Source: Bacillota bacterium
Lineage (GTDB): Bacteria > Bacillota > Clostridia > Acetivibrionales > DTU013
Assembly: GCA_023409735.1 (NCBI GenBank)
Contig: JAEYRB010000027.1
Span: 7,455-71,454 of the forward strand
Direction of reading: 5' to 3'
DNA: 64,000 nt
Below, piece after piece: positions 17,771 to 26,594 of this stretch (its first letter is position 1; the number at the start of each line of letters is the position of its first letter). A model generated the notes under the pieces. The model was given only the letters and a program-made list of their open reading frames with translations. It did not search any database and had not been told where the DNA came from. The translations under genes and the position numbers were made by a program.

Positions 17771-18816
17771 GACGCAAGCACCTTTTTCATAATTTGTATG
17801 TCGCCGGGAAGTATTCTAAGTGTTACTTTTGAATCAACAGGCTCCATCTGAGTACTGTGAACAATCCATGTGTAGCCATTTTCACCAACGACCTGCATTT
17901 CATAGTGAACCCCCTTGAAGGTAACTGATTGAACACATCCCTGCATAAAGTCGCCTTCTTCGTGTGTAAGCTTGATATCTTCAGGTCTGACTACTACATC
18001 AACATCTTCGTTTATGCCAAAGCCCTTATCTACGCAATCAAATTCGTGATTGGCGAATAAGACACGGTAGTCGCGCAGCATCACTCCGCTGATAATATTG
18101 CTTTCGCCTATGAAATCGGCAACAAAAGCATTCTTCGGCTCATTGTATATATCCTGAGGAGTACCGATCTGCTGTATGATACCCTGCTGCATAACAACTA
18201 TGGTATCAGACATTGTAAGTGCTTCCTCCTGATCGTGTGTTACATATATAAAGGTTATACCCAAGCTTTTTTGAATGTTCTTCAGCTCAAGCTGCATCTC
18301 CTTGCGCAGTTTCAGGTCAAGCGCGCCTAATGGCTCGTCGAGAAGAAGCACCTCAGGCTCGTTGACTAGTGCACGTGCAATTGCTATACGCTGCTGCTGA
18401 CCACCGCTTAGAGATTCTATGGACCGCTTTTCAAAGCCGTCGAGATTTACCATCGTCAGCATGTGTTTTACCTTTTCATCAATAACTTGCTTGTCCATTT
18501 TCTTGATTTTCAATCCAAATGCAATATTCTCATAAACATTCATATGAGGGAATAGTGCATATTTTTGAAACACTGTATTAAGCCTTCTTTTATATGGAGG
18601 CACATCATTAATATTCTCGCCGTTAAACAGAACCTTGCCGGAGGTAGGCGATTCAAAACCGCCGATCAGCCTGAGGGTAGTCGTTTTACCGCACCCACTG
18701 GGACCAAGCAGTGTAATAAATTCATTTTGCCGAATATAAAGGTTTATTCCCTTAAGAGCCTCATGCCCGTTATAATCCTTGGTCAAATCAACCAGCTCGA
18801 TTATATGATTAGACAA
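17767..18816 (-). CDS. potA: Spermidine/putrescine ABC transporter ATP-binding protein PotA
   Basis: About 349 residues. Walker A GPSGCGKTT near residue 39, signature LSGGQQQRIAIARAL near 135, Walker B LLLDEPLGALD near 160, then a C-terminal TOBE domain (VVRPEDIKL). I place the start at TTG 18816 because AAGGAG lies eight bases before it; the frame also opens at GTG 18825, but that codon abuts the AAGGAG. It energises polyamine import and sits between potR and potB. Confidence 0.95.
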   Translation of the reverse strand: MSNHIIELVDLTKDYNGHEALKGINLYIRQNEFITLLGPSGCGKTTTLRLIGGFESPTSGKVLFNGENINDVPPYKRRLNTVFQKYALFPHMNVYENIAFGLKIKKMDKQVIDEKVKHMLTMVNLDGFEKRSIESLSGGQQQRIAIARALVNEPEVLLLDEPLGALDLKLRKEMQLELKNIQKSLGITFIYVTHDQEEALTMSDTIVVMQQGIIQQIGTPQDIYNEPKNAFVADFIGESNIISGVMLRDYRVLFANHEFDCVDKGFGINEDVDVVVRPEDIKLTHEEGDFMQGCVQSVTFKGVHYEMQVVGENGYTWIVHSTQMEPVDSKVTLRILPGDIQIMKKVLAS

Positions 18817-18867
18817 CCAACTCACTCCTTACTACAGTATTATTTTATGTTTCATAGGCGTTCGCTC

Positions 18868-19407
18868 TTAGAAGCTTGGCGGAGTTGATACCCACAAAAC
18901 CCTTGCTTCAGTTTTCCCGCTATTTGTTATATGATGAACAACGCTTGCTTTAAAATAAAAGCTCTCGTCCTTCTTTACCTTATATTTCCTGCTGCCCAAA
19001 TGCACATATATGCTACCGGATATAACATAACCAAATTCTTCGCCTTCATGAGGCTGGTCGGCTTCAGAACTGCCGCCGGGTGAAATCACCATAAGTATTG
19101 GCTCCATGCGGTTTTTTTGTGAATCAGGCACTATCCAACGTATTTCACTTTTGTTGTCGGTATCGTTGGTAACAAAAAAATCATCCTTTCCAAAGACAAT
19201 TTTTTCATCGACAATTTCATTGAAAAAGTCCTTTAAATTTGTCCCAAGGCACTGGAGTAAGTCAACAAGTGTAGCAATGGAAGGAGACGTGAGGTCTCTT
19301 TCTATCTGGGATATAAAGCCCTTTGAAAGCTCACTCCTGTTTGCCAGCTCCTCCTGGGTCAAACCGTTTTTAATTCTCAGCATTTTTATCTTGTTGCCTA
19401 TTTTCAT
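18868..19407 (-). CDS. HTH (XRE)-cupin regulator of the pot operon
   Basis: 179 residues: an XRE helix-turn-helix (about 10-62, with LTQEELANRSELSKGFISQIE) and a cupin_2 sensor domain (about 105-175, with PHEGEEFGYVISG). This PuuR/PotR-like architecture is common as the first gene of polyamine transporter operons, where it represses the operon and senses the polyamine or a derivative. The gene lies 43 bases before potA. The upstream promoter and the CTAAAC palindrome at 19583-19610 are the likely target; autoregulation is inferred. Confidence 0.88.
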   Translation of the reverse strand: MKIGNKIKMLRIKNGLTQEELANRSELSKGFISQIERDLTSPSIATLVDLLQCLGTNLKDFFNEIVDEKIVFGKDDFFVTNDTDNKSEIRWIVPDSQKNRMEPILMVISPGGSSEADQPHEGEEFGYVISGSIYVHLGSRKYKVKKDESFYFKASVVHHITNSGKTEARVLWVSTPPSF

Positions 19408-19432
19408 AATAACCGCTTTCTTCCACTTCTTA

Positions 19433-19525
19433 TTAAAAAAGTCCCGTGGGCATCGAACCCCTCTCGTCTTTTTGCTGTAGTCCTTCGGACAACGCCATAA
19501 CTAAGGCCGGGAGGGGGATATCTTT
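19433..19525 (-). other. Structured leader with a 21-codon reading frame upstream of potR
   Basis: Within the ~210-base leader, 19508-19516 pairs with 19458-19466 (8-9 base pairs), enclosing a bulged stem-loop at 19474-19496 whose tip is GTCC-TTC-GGAC. On the minus strand an ATG at 19498 opens a 21-codon frame (MALSEGLQQKDERGSMPTGL, then F and TAA at 19433-19435) that runs through these stems and ends 25 bases before the potR ATG. No clear ribosome site precedes it. I could not match the fold to a known riboswitch class. Confidence 0.45.
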
Positions 19526-19582
19526 CTCAACTTGTTATTGCCGCATAATTTTCTTTTGTACTGTAGCTGTATCAATAATTTA

Positions 19583-19610
19583 CTAAACATTTTGTTTAGA
19601 AACACTAAAC
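19583..19610 (-). promoter_or_regulatory. Operator-like CTAAAC palindrome in the pot promoter region
   Basis: CTAAAC (19583-19588), five bases, GTTTAG (19594-19599), then a third half-site CTAAAC (19605-19610). It lies just downstream of the predicted transcription start of potRABCD, a position where a bound repressor blocks transcription. The XRE-cupin protein at 18868-19407 is the natural candidate to bind it. Confidence 0.55.
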
Positions 19611-19623
19611 TTAAAAACAATTT

Positions 19624-19653
19624 ATTATAAACACATCATATTATTATTGTCAA
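19624..19653 (-). promoter_or_regulatory. Sigma-A promoter of potRABCD
   Basis: On the minus strand a perfect TTGACA (19648-19653), an 18-base spacer and a perfect TATAAT (19624-19629). Transcription would start near 19617 and give a leader of about 210 bases before potR. Confidence 0.8.
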
Positions 19654-20076
19654 TAATTACGGTAAAAAAAAGAATAATGTCATTGGACACCTTAATTATA
19701 AAGGCAAAATCCGCCACATTTTCAGCAATGTGGATTTTGCCTTTGCAATATTATCACCTTTTGGAAGCCTGAAAATTTAAGTGAAGAAGAAGCTTTTCAG
19801 GTTGAGGCGAAATAACCCATTAGTCATGCCTAAGTAATGCGAAAAAAGGAGGCTTGTAGCGATCCCGATGCCTCCGTGCAAGAAATAAATTATGTATTTT
19901 TTGTTTTTGGAAGAGCTGCCGTGCTGATCAGAAGCTTAAGCACACGCTGAAAACACACATGGGGCTGGTCGTTTCGCTTTGCTTTTTTATATGTTGTAAA
20001 GGTAATTCGTGCTGTCGCACTCAACATATTTACTGCTCGCCCATGCAACCTGGTAATAAATCATGAAATCTGCGAC
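19654..20076. other. Non-coding region between the pot promoter and the 20.1 kb gene
   Basis: It holds several stem-loops and no convincing gene. AAGGCAAAATCC...GGATTTTGCCTT (19701-19744) is a long near-perfect hairpin without a T-run. GGAGGC/GCCTCC pairs at 19848-19875. ATATGTTG/CAACATAT encloses GTGC-TGTC-GCAC around 19990-20030. A short frame ending ENLSEEEAFQVEAK with a stop near 19815 may be a gene remnant. Confidence 0.4.
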
Positions 20077-20493
20077 TCATGATTTAATCACATCAATTAC
20101 CTGTATTACCTTACTTAGATTTAGCTTTTGTTTGGTATTGAGCATTGGAAGCGCAATCTTAAATCCGTCATAAATATTGTCAAGCTTAATATTGGACCAG
20201 TCCACACTGCGCACATGCTGCTTCATATCCCTATATGCTCCGCTGTATCTCTTGCCTTCATTAAAAGCAATATTAAAAGTAGAGGAACGCTCATCGGGAA
20301 GAAAATTATAGATAGAATTCAGCGTATCCTCGAGTAGCGACAGTCTGTCAGGCCTAATTGTATTTTCCCGCTCTTCTGAGGCTGAGCTATTATTATTTTC
20401 ATCTTGTTTATAAAGCTGCTTGATCCTTTGTATTGCAATAAGTCCGTTTGTAATATTCTCAACGTTTAGTCCATGTCCCATTGTATCCACCAT
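20077..20493 (-). CDS. Conserved-looking hypothetical protein
   Basis: 138 residues, soluble and mostly helical, with a Ser/Asn/Glu-rich linker (about 32-45). No family is recognised. The C-terminal half (DWSNIKLDNIYDGFKIALPML, then KQKLNLSKVIQVIDVIKS) reads like a small helical bundle. A hairpin (AAATCATGA/TCATGATTT, 20058-20085) overlaps the stop codon. It is a single minus-strand gene that diverges from hypA. A start at residue 5 is possible because the ribosome site is weak for both. Confidence 0.6.
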   Translation of the reverse strand: MVDTMGHGLNVENITNGLIAIQRIKQLYKQDENNNSSASEERENTIRPDRLSLLEDTLNSIYNFLPDERSSTFNIAFNEGKRYSGAYRDMKQHVRSVDWSNIKLDNIYDGFKIALPMLNTKQKLNLSKVIQVIDVIKS

Positions 20494-20567
20494 TTAATCC
20501 AATCTATATATCATATTATGTAAAATCCCGTACATTGTTACGGAAATATATGTAAGCCTTTTTAATA

Positions 20568-20596
20568 TTGATTTGAGAATATGCTAGGTATAGAAT
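20568..20596 (+). promoter_or_regulatory. Sigma-A promoter of the hyp operon
   Basis: TTGATT (20568-20573), 17 bases, TAGAAT (20591-20596). Transcription from about 20603 would leave only a very short leader before the hypA ribosome site AAAGGAGG and ATG at 20616. Confidence 0.6.
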
Positions 20597-20615
20597 AGTC
20601 AGAAAGGAGGCAGAT

Positions 20616-20963
20616 ATGCACGAGACAGTATTGATGCAAAATCTCCTGGGCGCCGTTTATAAGGCTGTTGAAAATCATAAGGTGGTTCAGGTCAATAAAG
20701 TGATCATTTCAGTAGGGCAATTGTCAAATGCACTTCCTGATGCGCTTTCCTTTGCCTTTAAGGCAATGACGCAGGATGGAATAATGAAGGATGCCCGGCT
20801 GATAATTGAACAGCCGCCTGCCCAGGCGAAATGTGAAGGCTGTGGGAGGGAATATCAGGTGGAAGGCTTTCCTATAGTCTGTCCTTCATGTAAAAGCACA
20901 TGGTTTAGCGTAATAAGCGGTGATGAGGTATATATACAAAGCATAGATTGTGAGGAAGAATAA
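20616..20963 (+). CDS. hypA: [NiFe]-hydrogenase nickel chaperone HypA
   Basis: 115 residues. The N-terminal MHET supplies the nickel-binding His2, and the zinc site has two Cys pairs, CEGC and CPSC, near residues 71-90. HypA passes nickel with HypB to the large subunit of the hydrogenase. First gene of hypABFCDE, with a strong AAAGGAGG ribosome site; the stop is one base before the hypB ATG. Confidence 0.96.
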   Translation: MHETVLMQNLLGAVYKAVENHKVVQVNKVIISVGQLSNALPDALSFAFKAMTQDGIMKDARLIIEQPPAQAKCEGCGREYQVEGFPIVCPSCKSTWFSVISGDEVYIQSIDCEEE

Positions 20964-20964
20964 T

Positions 20965-21630
20965 ATGAGCAGGATCGAAATAAAGCAGGATCTGAGAGCT
21001 CTCAATAAGCAGATAGCTGAGGATAACAGAAAAAAATTTGATTTAAAAGGCGTGTATGTTATTAACATAATGGGCTCGCCCGGTGCCGGAAAGACGACTT
21101 TTCTTGAAAACGTGCTGCCGCTCCTTTGTTCAAAATTAAGGACGGCTGTTATAGAGGGTGATCTTGCTACGCAAAATGATGCGCTGCGCATCGAAAAAAC
21201 CGGAGTTACAGCACTTCAGATAAACACCGGCGGAGGTTGCCATCTTGACGCGCAGATGATCGAGGAACAGTGTAAGAGGCTTGAGCTTGACTCACTTGAA
21301 CTTCTGATTATAGAAAATGTAGGTAATCTTGTATGTCCCGCATCATTTGATCTGGGAGAGGACATGCGTATGGTCATATTAAGTATAGCTGAGGGCGATG
21401 ATAAGCCGTTAAAATATCCTACGGCTTTTTTGAACGCAGATACGGCAGTAATAACAAAGACTGATCTTGCACCATATATCGATGCTGATATCAGCGTTAT
21501 GAAGAGTAATATCGGAACGATAAACCCAAAGGTCGCTGTTTTTGAAACGACAAAGAAGAACGGAAGCTATTCAGCTCATGAAGTCGTTGACTATATTATA
21601 GGGCAGGTTAAGAAGAAGCAGGGACGATGA
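20965..21630 (+). CDS. hypB: [NiFe]-hydrogenase nickel-insertion GTPase HypB
   Basis: 221 residues from ATG 20965 (a GTG at 20950 is open but overlaps hypA and lacks a ribosome site). P-loop GSPGAGKTT near residue 38, switch region EGDLATQNDALRI near 67, metal-binding GGGCHLDA near 95, and the base-recognition motif TKTDL near 165. It hydrolyses GTP to insert nickel. There is no His-rich N-terminal store, which is common in Firmicutes. The stop overlaps the hypF ATG (ATGA). Confidence 0.95.
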   Translation: MSRIEIKQDLRALNKQIAEDNRKKFDLKGVYVINIMGSPGAGKTTFLENVLPLLCSKLRTAVIEGDLATQNDALRIEKTGVTALQINTGGGCHLDAQMIEEQCKRLELDSLELLIIENVGNLVCPASFDLGEDMRMVILSIAEGDDKPLKYPTAFLNADTAVITKTDLAPYIDADISVMKSNIGTINPKVAVFETTKKNGSYSAHEVVDYIIGQVKKKQGR

Positions 21631-23939
21631 TAAGGTATTCGCTTTCAATAAAAGGAATAGTTCAGGGCGTAGGTTTCAGACCGTTCGTTTACCGACTGGC
21701 AAAAAGCTTATCCATAAAAGGCTATGTCAAAAATACCTCTAATGGTGTATATGCAGAAATTGAGGGTGATGAAGAGTCATGCAACAGCTTTCTCAAAATG
21801 CTAAGTGAGCAGCCTCCTGCACTTGCCAGAATAGATGGCATACAGGTGCAGAAGCAGCAGGTACTGGGTGATTCTGATTTTTTGATCGAAGCAAGCCGCT
21901 ATGGGGTGAAAAATGCTCTCATATCACCTGATATTGGTGTATGTGATGCCTGTGCAGCTGATATTGCCGACCCTCAAAACAGACGATACCGTTATCCATT
22001 TACAAATTGCACTGACTGTGGACCAAGATTTACAATTATAAAGGACATACCATATGACCGAAAGAATACGACGATGTCAGAATTTACTCAGTGTCCTGAA
22101 TGTAAGAGTGAATACGATGACCCCAATAACAGGAGGTTTCATGCCCAGCCTAATGCATGCCCGGCCTGTGGGCCGAAGCTTAGCTTTTATAAGACAGGGA
22201 AAATAGTCGAGGGTGATCCTTTTCTCCTATTTGATGAATGTATAAAAAAGGGAGGTATTGTCGCAGTCAAAGGATTGGGAGGATACCATCTGGCATGTGA
22301 TGCTTATAATGAAGATGCTGTGAAGAGACTTAGAAAAAATAAGGTAAGGTATGATAAGCCATTTGCCGTTATGATGGATAGCATTGATACTGTAAAAAGC
22401 AACTGTATTATAAATGCTGCTGAATTGTCAGTGTTAACAAGTCCGCAAAAGCCAATCGTGCTTCTTGAAAAGAAGGAAGATTGCAGGATCGCTCCTTCAG
22501 CAGCGCCGGATAATGTAAGGCTCGGTGTTATGCTTGCGTATACACCGCTTCACCTTATAATTATGCAAACTAATAAGGTGTTAATAATGACCAGTGCTAA
22601 CATATCTGACAACCCAATGATATATGACGACTGTGAGGCCTTTGAAAAGCTGTTTAGTATTGCGGACGCGGTTTTAACTCATAACAGGCAGATCTACCGC
22701 CGAATGGATGACAGCGTCTGTATCTTTGCAGCAGGCAGTGTCCGAATGATAAGACGGGCACGCGGTTTTGCTCCATGTCCTGTTAAGCTTAGGGGGAACA
22801 GCCCTGTAATACTATCGTTAGGAGCTCAGCAAAAAAATACATTCTGTATAAAAAAGGAAGAAAACGCATTTATAAGCGGCCATATAGGAGACCTTGACGA
22901 CATTGACACTGCCGCCTTTTATGAAAAGGAGATAGAATCGTATATACGGCTTTTGGATACCAAGCCTGAAGTAATTGTGTGCGATATGCACCCTGACTAT
23001 ATATCAACGCATTACGCGCAGCGTTATAAGAATAGAAAACCTATATATAATGTACAGCATCATCATGCACACTTTGCTTCAGTACTTGCAGAGCATGAGG
23101 TTGAGGAAAATGCAGTTGGACTCATCTTTGATGGAACGGGCTATGGAACGGATGGCACAATATGGGGCGGAGAAGCTTTATGGGGTAATATTGGTTCAAG
23201 TGAACGTATAGGGCATATGCTGTATGCTCCGCTTCCAGGTGGAGAAGCTGCTATACATGAGCCGTGGCGCATGGCAATGGCAATGATCGATATAGCATGC
23301 GGAAGAGATAAGGCTTTGGAATTCTTTGAAAGGTATGCTGTAAAGAGAAGTGAGGTAAAAAACGGAACCCCCAAAGGCACATCAACCGTTTATGATCCGA
23401 GGCTCCTATTGTATGCGTGTGATAAAGGGATAAATTCTCCTATGACATCAAGCGCAGGTCGTTTATTTGATGCAGTATCAGCAATTGCGGGGATCAGGCT
23501 GGAAGAGTCCTATGAGGGACAGGCGGCAGTCGACCTGGAACAGGCAATTGATCCTCAGGCAGATGGGTGCTATGGATTTGATATTATAAGAGAAGCAGGC
23601 ATGATAATATTCGATTGGAGACAGCTAATTCGTGATGCACTACAGGATGCATGGTCAAATGTAAGCGGTGGTGTAATATCAGCCAGATTCCATGGTGCGA
23701 TGGCCCGGCTTCTTGTAGAGGCGGCGACTGCTGCGGGAAAGCAATTCAGCTGTGGCACAGTCGTGCTGTCCGGTGGAGTATTTCAAAACGCACACCTGCT
23801 TTGTGATGGAGCTGCAAGGCTTAAAGCCGGTGGCTTTGATGTACTTTTAAATGAAAAGGTACCTGCAAACGACGGCGGAATATCTTACGGTCAAGCGGCA
23901 GCAGCATCAAGGCTATGCGGTCGGACTAAACGTTTATGA
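21627..23939 (+). CDS. hypF: Carbamoyltransferase HypF
   Basis: 770 residues, full length. Acylphosphatase-like domain at 1-90 with GIVQGVGFRPFVYRL; two zinc-finger units from about 106 (CDAC ... CTDC) and 156 (CPEC ... CPAC); a YrdC-like domain about 200-375; a Kae1-like carbamoyltransferase domain from about 390 with HHHAHFASVLAEHE near 477 and VVLSGGVFQN near 715. HypF makes the carbamoyl group that HypE turns into the cyanide ligands of the active-site iron. Overlaps hypB by four bases. Confidence 0.96.
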   Translation: MIRYSLSIKGIVQGVGFRPFVYRLAKSLSIKGYVKNTSNGVYAEIEGDEESCNSFLKMLSEQPPALARIDGIQVQKQQVLGDSDFLIEASRYGVKNALISPDIGVCDACAADIADPQNRRYRYPFTNCTDCGPRFTIIKDIPYDRKNTTMSEFTQCPECKSEYDDPNNRRFHAQPNACPACGPKLSFYKTGKIVEGDPFLLFDECIKKGGIVAVKGLGGYHLACDAYNEDAVKRLRKNKVRYDKPFAVMMDSIDTVKSNCIINAAELSVLTSPQKPIVLLEKKEDCRIAPSAAPDNVRLGVMLAYTPLHLIIMQTNKVLIMTSANISDNPMIYDDCEAFEKLFSIADAVLTHNRQIYRRMDDSVCIFAAGSVRMIRRARGFAPCPVKLRGNSPVILSLGAQQKNTFCIKKEENAFISGHIGDLDDIDTAAFYEKEIESYIRLLDTKPEVIVCDMHPDYISTHYAQRYKNRKPIYNVQHHHAHFASVLAEHEVEENAVGLIFDGTGYGTDGTIWGGEALWGNIGSSERIGHMLYAPLPGGEAAIHEPWRMAMAMIDIACGRDKALEFFERYAVKRSEVKNGTPKGTSTVYDPRLLLYACDKGINSPMTSSAGRLFDAVSAIAGIRLEESYEGQAAVDLEQAIDPQADGCYGFDIIREAGMIIFDWRQLIRDALQDAWSNVSGGVISARFHGAMARLLVEAATAAGKQFSCGTVVLSGGVFQNAHLLCDGAARLKAGGFDVLLNEKVPANDGGISYGQAAAASRLCGRTKRL

Positions 23940-23997
23940 GCAATGTCAGGATAGTTATGGACCGGTGTGTTATAGATATTGAAATGAGGTGTTATGT

Positions 23998-24213
23998 ATG
24001 TGTCTTGCAATACCCGGAAGGGTTACTAAAATAAATAATGGAATAGCTGATGTTGACTATGGCGGCGTATCTAAAAAAGCTAGCACAAGGCTATTTGAAA
24101 ACGTTAGAGTAGGAGACAGTGTGCTGGTGCATGCAGGATTTATTATACAGGTTCTGGACGAGAAGTCAGGGGACGAGCTTGAAGAGATAATTAAGGAAAT
24201 GATGGATTTTTGA
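23998..24213 (+). CDS. hypC: Hydrogenase assembly chaperone HypC
   Basis: 71 residues beginning MCLAIPGRV. Cys2 is the essential iron/large-subunit ligand and must be N-terminal, which fixes the start at ATG 23998; the frame is open three codons further up, but that start would bury the cysteine. HypC holds the Fe(CN)2CO unit with HypD and docks on the immature large subunit. It follows hypF by about 58 bases, the only real gap in the hyp operon. Confidence 0.95.
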   Translation: MCLAIPGRVTKINNGIADVDYGGVSKKASTRLFENVRVGDSVLVHAGFIIQVLDEKSGDELEEIIKEMMDF

Positions 24214-24215
24214 GG

Positions 24216-25280
24216 ATGAAGTATAGTATTGAAGACTTAAAAGAAGCAATAGCAAGCTTTGCAGCAGGTATAGAGAGGATCACTATAATGGAGGTGTGCG
24301 GCACACATACCTTCAGCATACGGAGATTTGGCATAAGAGAACTGCTTCCTGATAATATTAAGCTGGTATCGGGACCGGGGTGCCCTGTCTGCGTGACGGC
24401 ACAGAAAGATATTGCCGCCGCACTTTGCATTGCGAGTCAAAAGGATGTAATATTCACTTGCTTTGGAGATATGATGCGTGTTCCATGCGGAGATACGAGC
24501 CTTTATTCCCTGTATGAAGAGGGAAAGGATATAAGACTGGTAACATCTCCTTTTGATGCTATGAAGATAGCAGAGGATAATCCCTCAAAACAGGTAGTTT
24601 ACTTCGGAATAGGCTTTGAAACAACGGCACCGCTGACTGCGGCATTGATTGAGGCTGCCGAAAAAAAGGGTATGGAGAATCTGAGCGTACTTAGTGCGCA
24701 TAAAACTATGCCGCAGGCAATAATACAGCTGTTAGGAGGTGGCAGCAGCGTAGATGCGCTTTTGTGCCCGGGACATGTTGCTGCAATTATTGGGTCGGAT
24801 GCATTTGACTTTGTTCCTGAAAAGCTTGGAATGCCCGCAGCAGTTGCAGGTTTTGAAGCCTACGATATAATGTCGGCAATACTGTGCATTACCCGTATGC
24901 TATCAAAGGGTGAAAAAAAGTGCATTAACATGTACCCAAGGGCAGTTTGCAATGAAGGAAACAAGGAAGCCATTGAGATCATTAACAAGGTATTCAGAAA
25001 AGGTACTGCTCTATGGCGCGGGCTTGGAGAGATAGCTGGAAGCGGGCTGGAAATACAGGAGCATTATAGTAGCTTTAATGCAGCTTTAAGGTTTGACATA
25101 ATTGTAGACGCTGTTCCGGAAGCAAAAGGCTGTATATGCTCGCAGATCCTTTGCGGCAGGAAGGGGCCTCCTGACTGTGTTAACTTTGGCAGGACATGTA
25201 CGCCGCAATCGCCTATGGGCGCATGTATGGTTTCGTCTGAGGGCAACTGTGCCGCTTATTATCGATATGGAGGAAGGTAA
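24216..25280 (+). CDS. hypD: Fe-(CN)2CO assembly protein HypD
   Basis: 354 residues from ATG 24216; a TTG two codons earlier overlaps the hypC stop. Diagnostic HypD motifs: MEVCGTHT near residue 28, GPGCPVCVT near 53, GFETTAP near 134, and the [4Fe-4S] cysteines in the C-terminal part (CSQILCGRKGPPDCVNFGRT near 310). HypD is the scaffold on which cyanide and CO ligands join iron, together with HypC and HypE. It abuts hypE. Confidence 0.96.
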   Translation: MKYSIEDLKEAIASFAAGIERITIMEVCGTHTFSIRRFGIRELLPDNIKLVSGPGCPVCVTAQKDIAAALCIASQKDVIFTCFGDMMRVPCGDTSLYSLYEEGKDIRLVTSPFDAMKIAEDNPSKQVVYFGIGFETTAPLTAALIEAAEKKGMENLSVLSAHKTMPQAIIQLLGGGSSVDALLCPGHVAAIIGSDAFDFVPEKLGMPAAVAGFEAYDIMSAILCITRMLSKGEKKCINMYPRAVCNEGNKEAIEIINKVFRKGTALWRGLGEIAGSGLEIQEHYSSFNAALRFDIIVDAVPEAKGCICSQILCGRKGPPDCVNFGRTCTPQSPMGACMVSSEGNCAAYYRYGGR

Positions 25281-25283
25281 TGT

Positions 25284-26282
25284 ATGCAAAATAAAATTAC
25301 GCTTGCACATGGTTCAGGAGGTGAAGCATACAGAGAGCTTGTTGAGGAGATATTCCTGCCGGCATTTTCAAATGCTTTTTTAGCTCCACTTACAGATTCG
25401 GCTGTATGTCATGCCGGTGAAAGGATCGCCATGACTACGGACAGCTATGTAATAAAGCCTCTGTTTTTCCCCGGCGGCGATATCGGCAGGCTTTGTATAA
25501 GTGGAACTGTAAATGATCTTGCCGTAAGCGGAGCATGTCCCAGGTATATTTCGGTGGGTATGATAATAGAAGCCGGATTTGAGACAGCTATGCTGGTGCG
25601 GATTGTACGATCAATTGCAGCAACAGCCAAGGAGGCCGGTGTCTCCATCGTTACGGGGGATACAAAGGTAGTGGAGAGGGGAAGTGCCGACGGTATCTTC
25701 ATAAACACCGCAGGCGTGGGAGTGTTTTCCAATGACAGGCCTCCCCTTCCGCAAAGAATATTTATCGGAGACAGGATTATCATAAGCGGGTATATGGCTT
25801 CTCATGGAATGGCAATTATGACGGCACGTGAAAATATGGGTTTTGACCCGCCTATACTAAGCGATGTAGCCCCCGTTATTAAGCTTGCTGACGCAGTGAT
25901 AGAAAACGGCTGCTGCGTTAATGCCATGCGTGATCCTACCAGGGGTGGAGTAGCATCAACACTTTGCGAGTGGGTAACCTCCGGAACAGATATTGTATTA
26001 ACGGAAAGATCACTTCCTATCCGCCCTGATGTCTCTGCGGCATGTGGGCTGTTGGGAATGGATCCAATGTATATTGCAAATGAGGGTATTATACTTTTAT
26101 CAGTACCTGAACGCTTTGCTGATGCTGCCCTGTGTTCCTTGCGCTCTCTGGAAGCCGGAAGGAATGCTGCAATAATCGGAGAGGTTAAGGAAGGATGCGG
26201 CAATGTTTATGCGGTGACAGATTACGGAACAAAAAGAAGGATCATGAAGCCAAGAGGAGAACTGCTTCCAAGGATTTGCTGA
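25284..26282 (+). CDS. hypE: Carbamoyl dehydratase HypE
   Basis: 332 residues. It opens with LAHGSGGEAYRELVEE, the usual HypE start, contains the AIR-synthase-type fold (DSAVC region, FINTAGVGVF), DPTRGGVASTL near 213, and ends in PRIC, the invariant tail whose Cys carries the thiocarboxamide converted to thiocyanate. GGAGGAAGG precedes the ATG. It closes the hyp operon; the hydrogenase operon has its own promoter 180 bases downstream. Confidence 0.97.
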   Translation: MQNKITLAHGSGGEAYRELVEEIFLPAFSNAFLAPLTDSAVCHAGERIAMTTDSYVIKPLFFPGGDIGRLCISGTVNDLAVSGACPRYISVGMIIEAGFETAMLVRIVRSIAATAKEAGVSIVTGDTKVVERGSADGIFINTAGVGVFSNDRPPLPQRIFIGDRIIISGYMASHGMAIMTARENMGFDPPILSDVAPVIKLADAVIENGCCVNAMRDPTRGGVASTLCEWVTSGTDIVLTERSLPIRPDVSAACGLLGMDPMYIANEGIILLSVPERFADAALCSLRSLEAGRNAAIIGEVKEGCGNVYAVTDYGTKRRIMKPRGELLPRIC

Positions 26283-26463
26283 TGTGTAAGCAGGTTCCTG
26301 TGCAAATGCAGCTCTTTTTTCTCAGTAATTAATTGACAAAATGTGGAATGAAGAAATTCTATAATGTCCTGGCGAAAAGCAAGCAAGGAAGTCCCAAATA
26401 CAGTTATGAGTATACCTTGAGCCATACAGTCCTAGTTCTGTATACAATATGCAAAAAGAATGC

Positions 26464-26492
26464 TTGACTGTGATAATTAAAAGTATTACAAT
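26464..26492 (+). promoter_or_regulatory. Sigma-A promoter of the hydrogenase operon
   Basis: TTGACT (26464-26469), 17 bases, TACAAT (26487-26492). The transcript would start near 26499 and carry a leader of about 95 bases. The gap from 26283 holds no gene. Confidence 0.75.
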
Positions 26493-26555
26493 CTCTCAGG
26501 GTAGCCAGAGAGCAGCCAAAGGTTTGATGTGGTGTAAATAAATGGATTAGTCGGT

Positions 26556-26573
26556 GTCTATAAGCATATAGAC
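26556..26573 (+). promoter_or_regulatory. Leader hairpin just upstream of the hydrogenase ribosome site
   Basis: GTCTATA-AGCA-TATAGAC, a perfect seven-pair stem with a four-base loop, followed by TTTT and then AAGGTGGG. It lies four bases before the ribosome site of the first gene. A second small stem (TCTCT/AGAGA) lies at about 26493-26512. Confidence 0.4.
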
Positions 26574-26594
26574 TTTTAAGGTGGGACTTTGAAT

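Noticed and set aside
19433..19470. A tRNA T-arm (GGGGTTCGATGCCC on the minus strand)
   Set aside because: Outer stem pairs fail, there is no D-arm, anticodon arm or matching acceptor strand, and no CCA; the bases are part of the pot leader.
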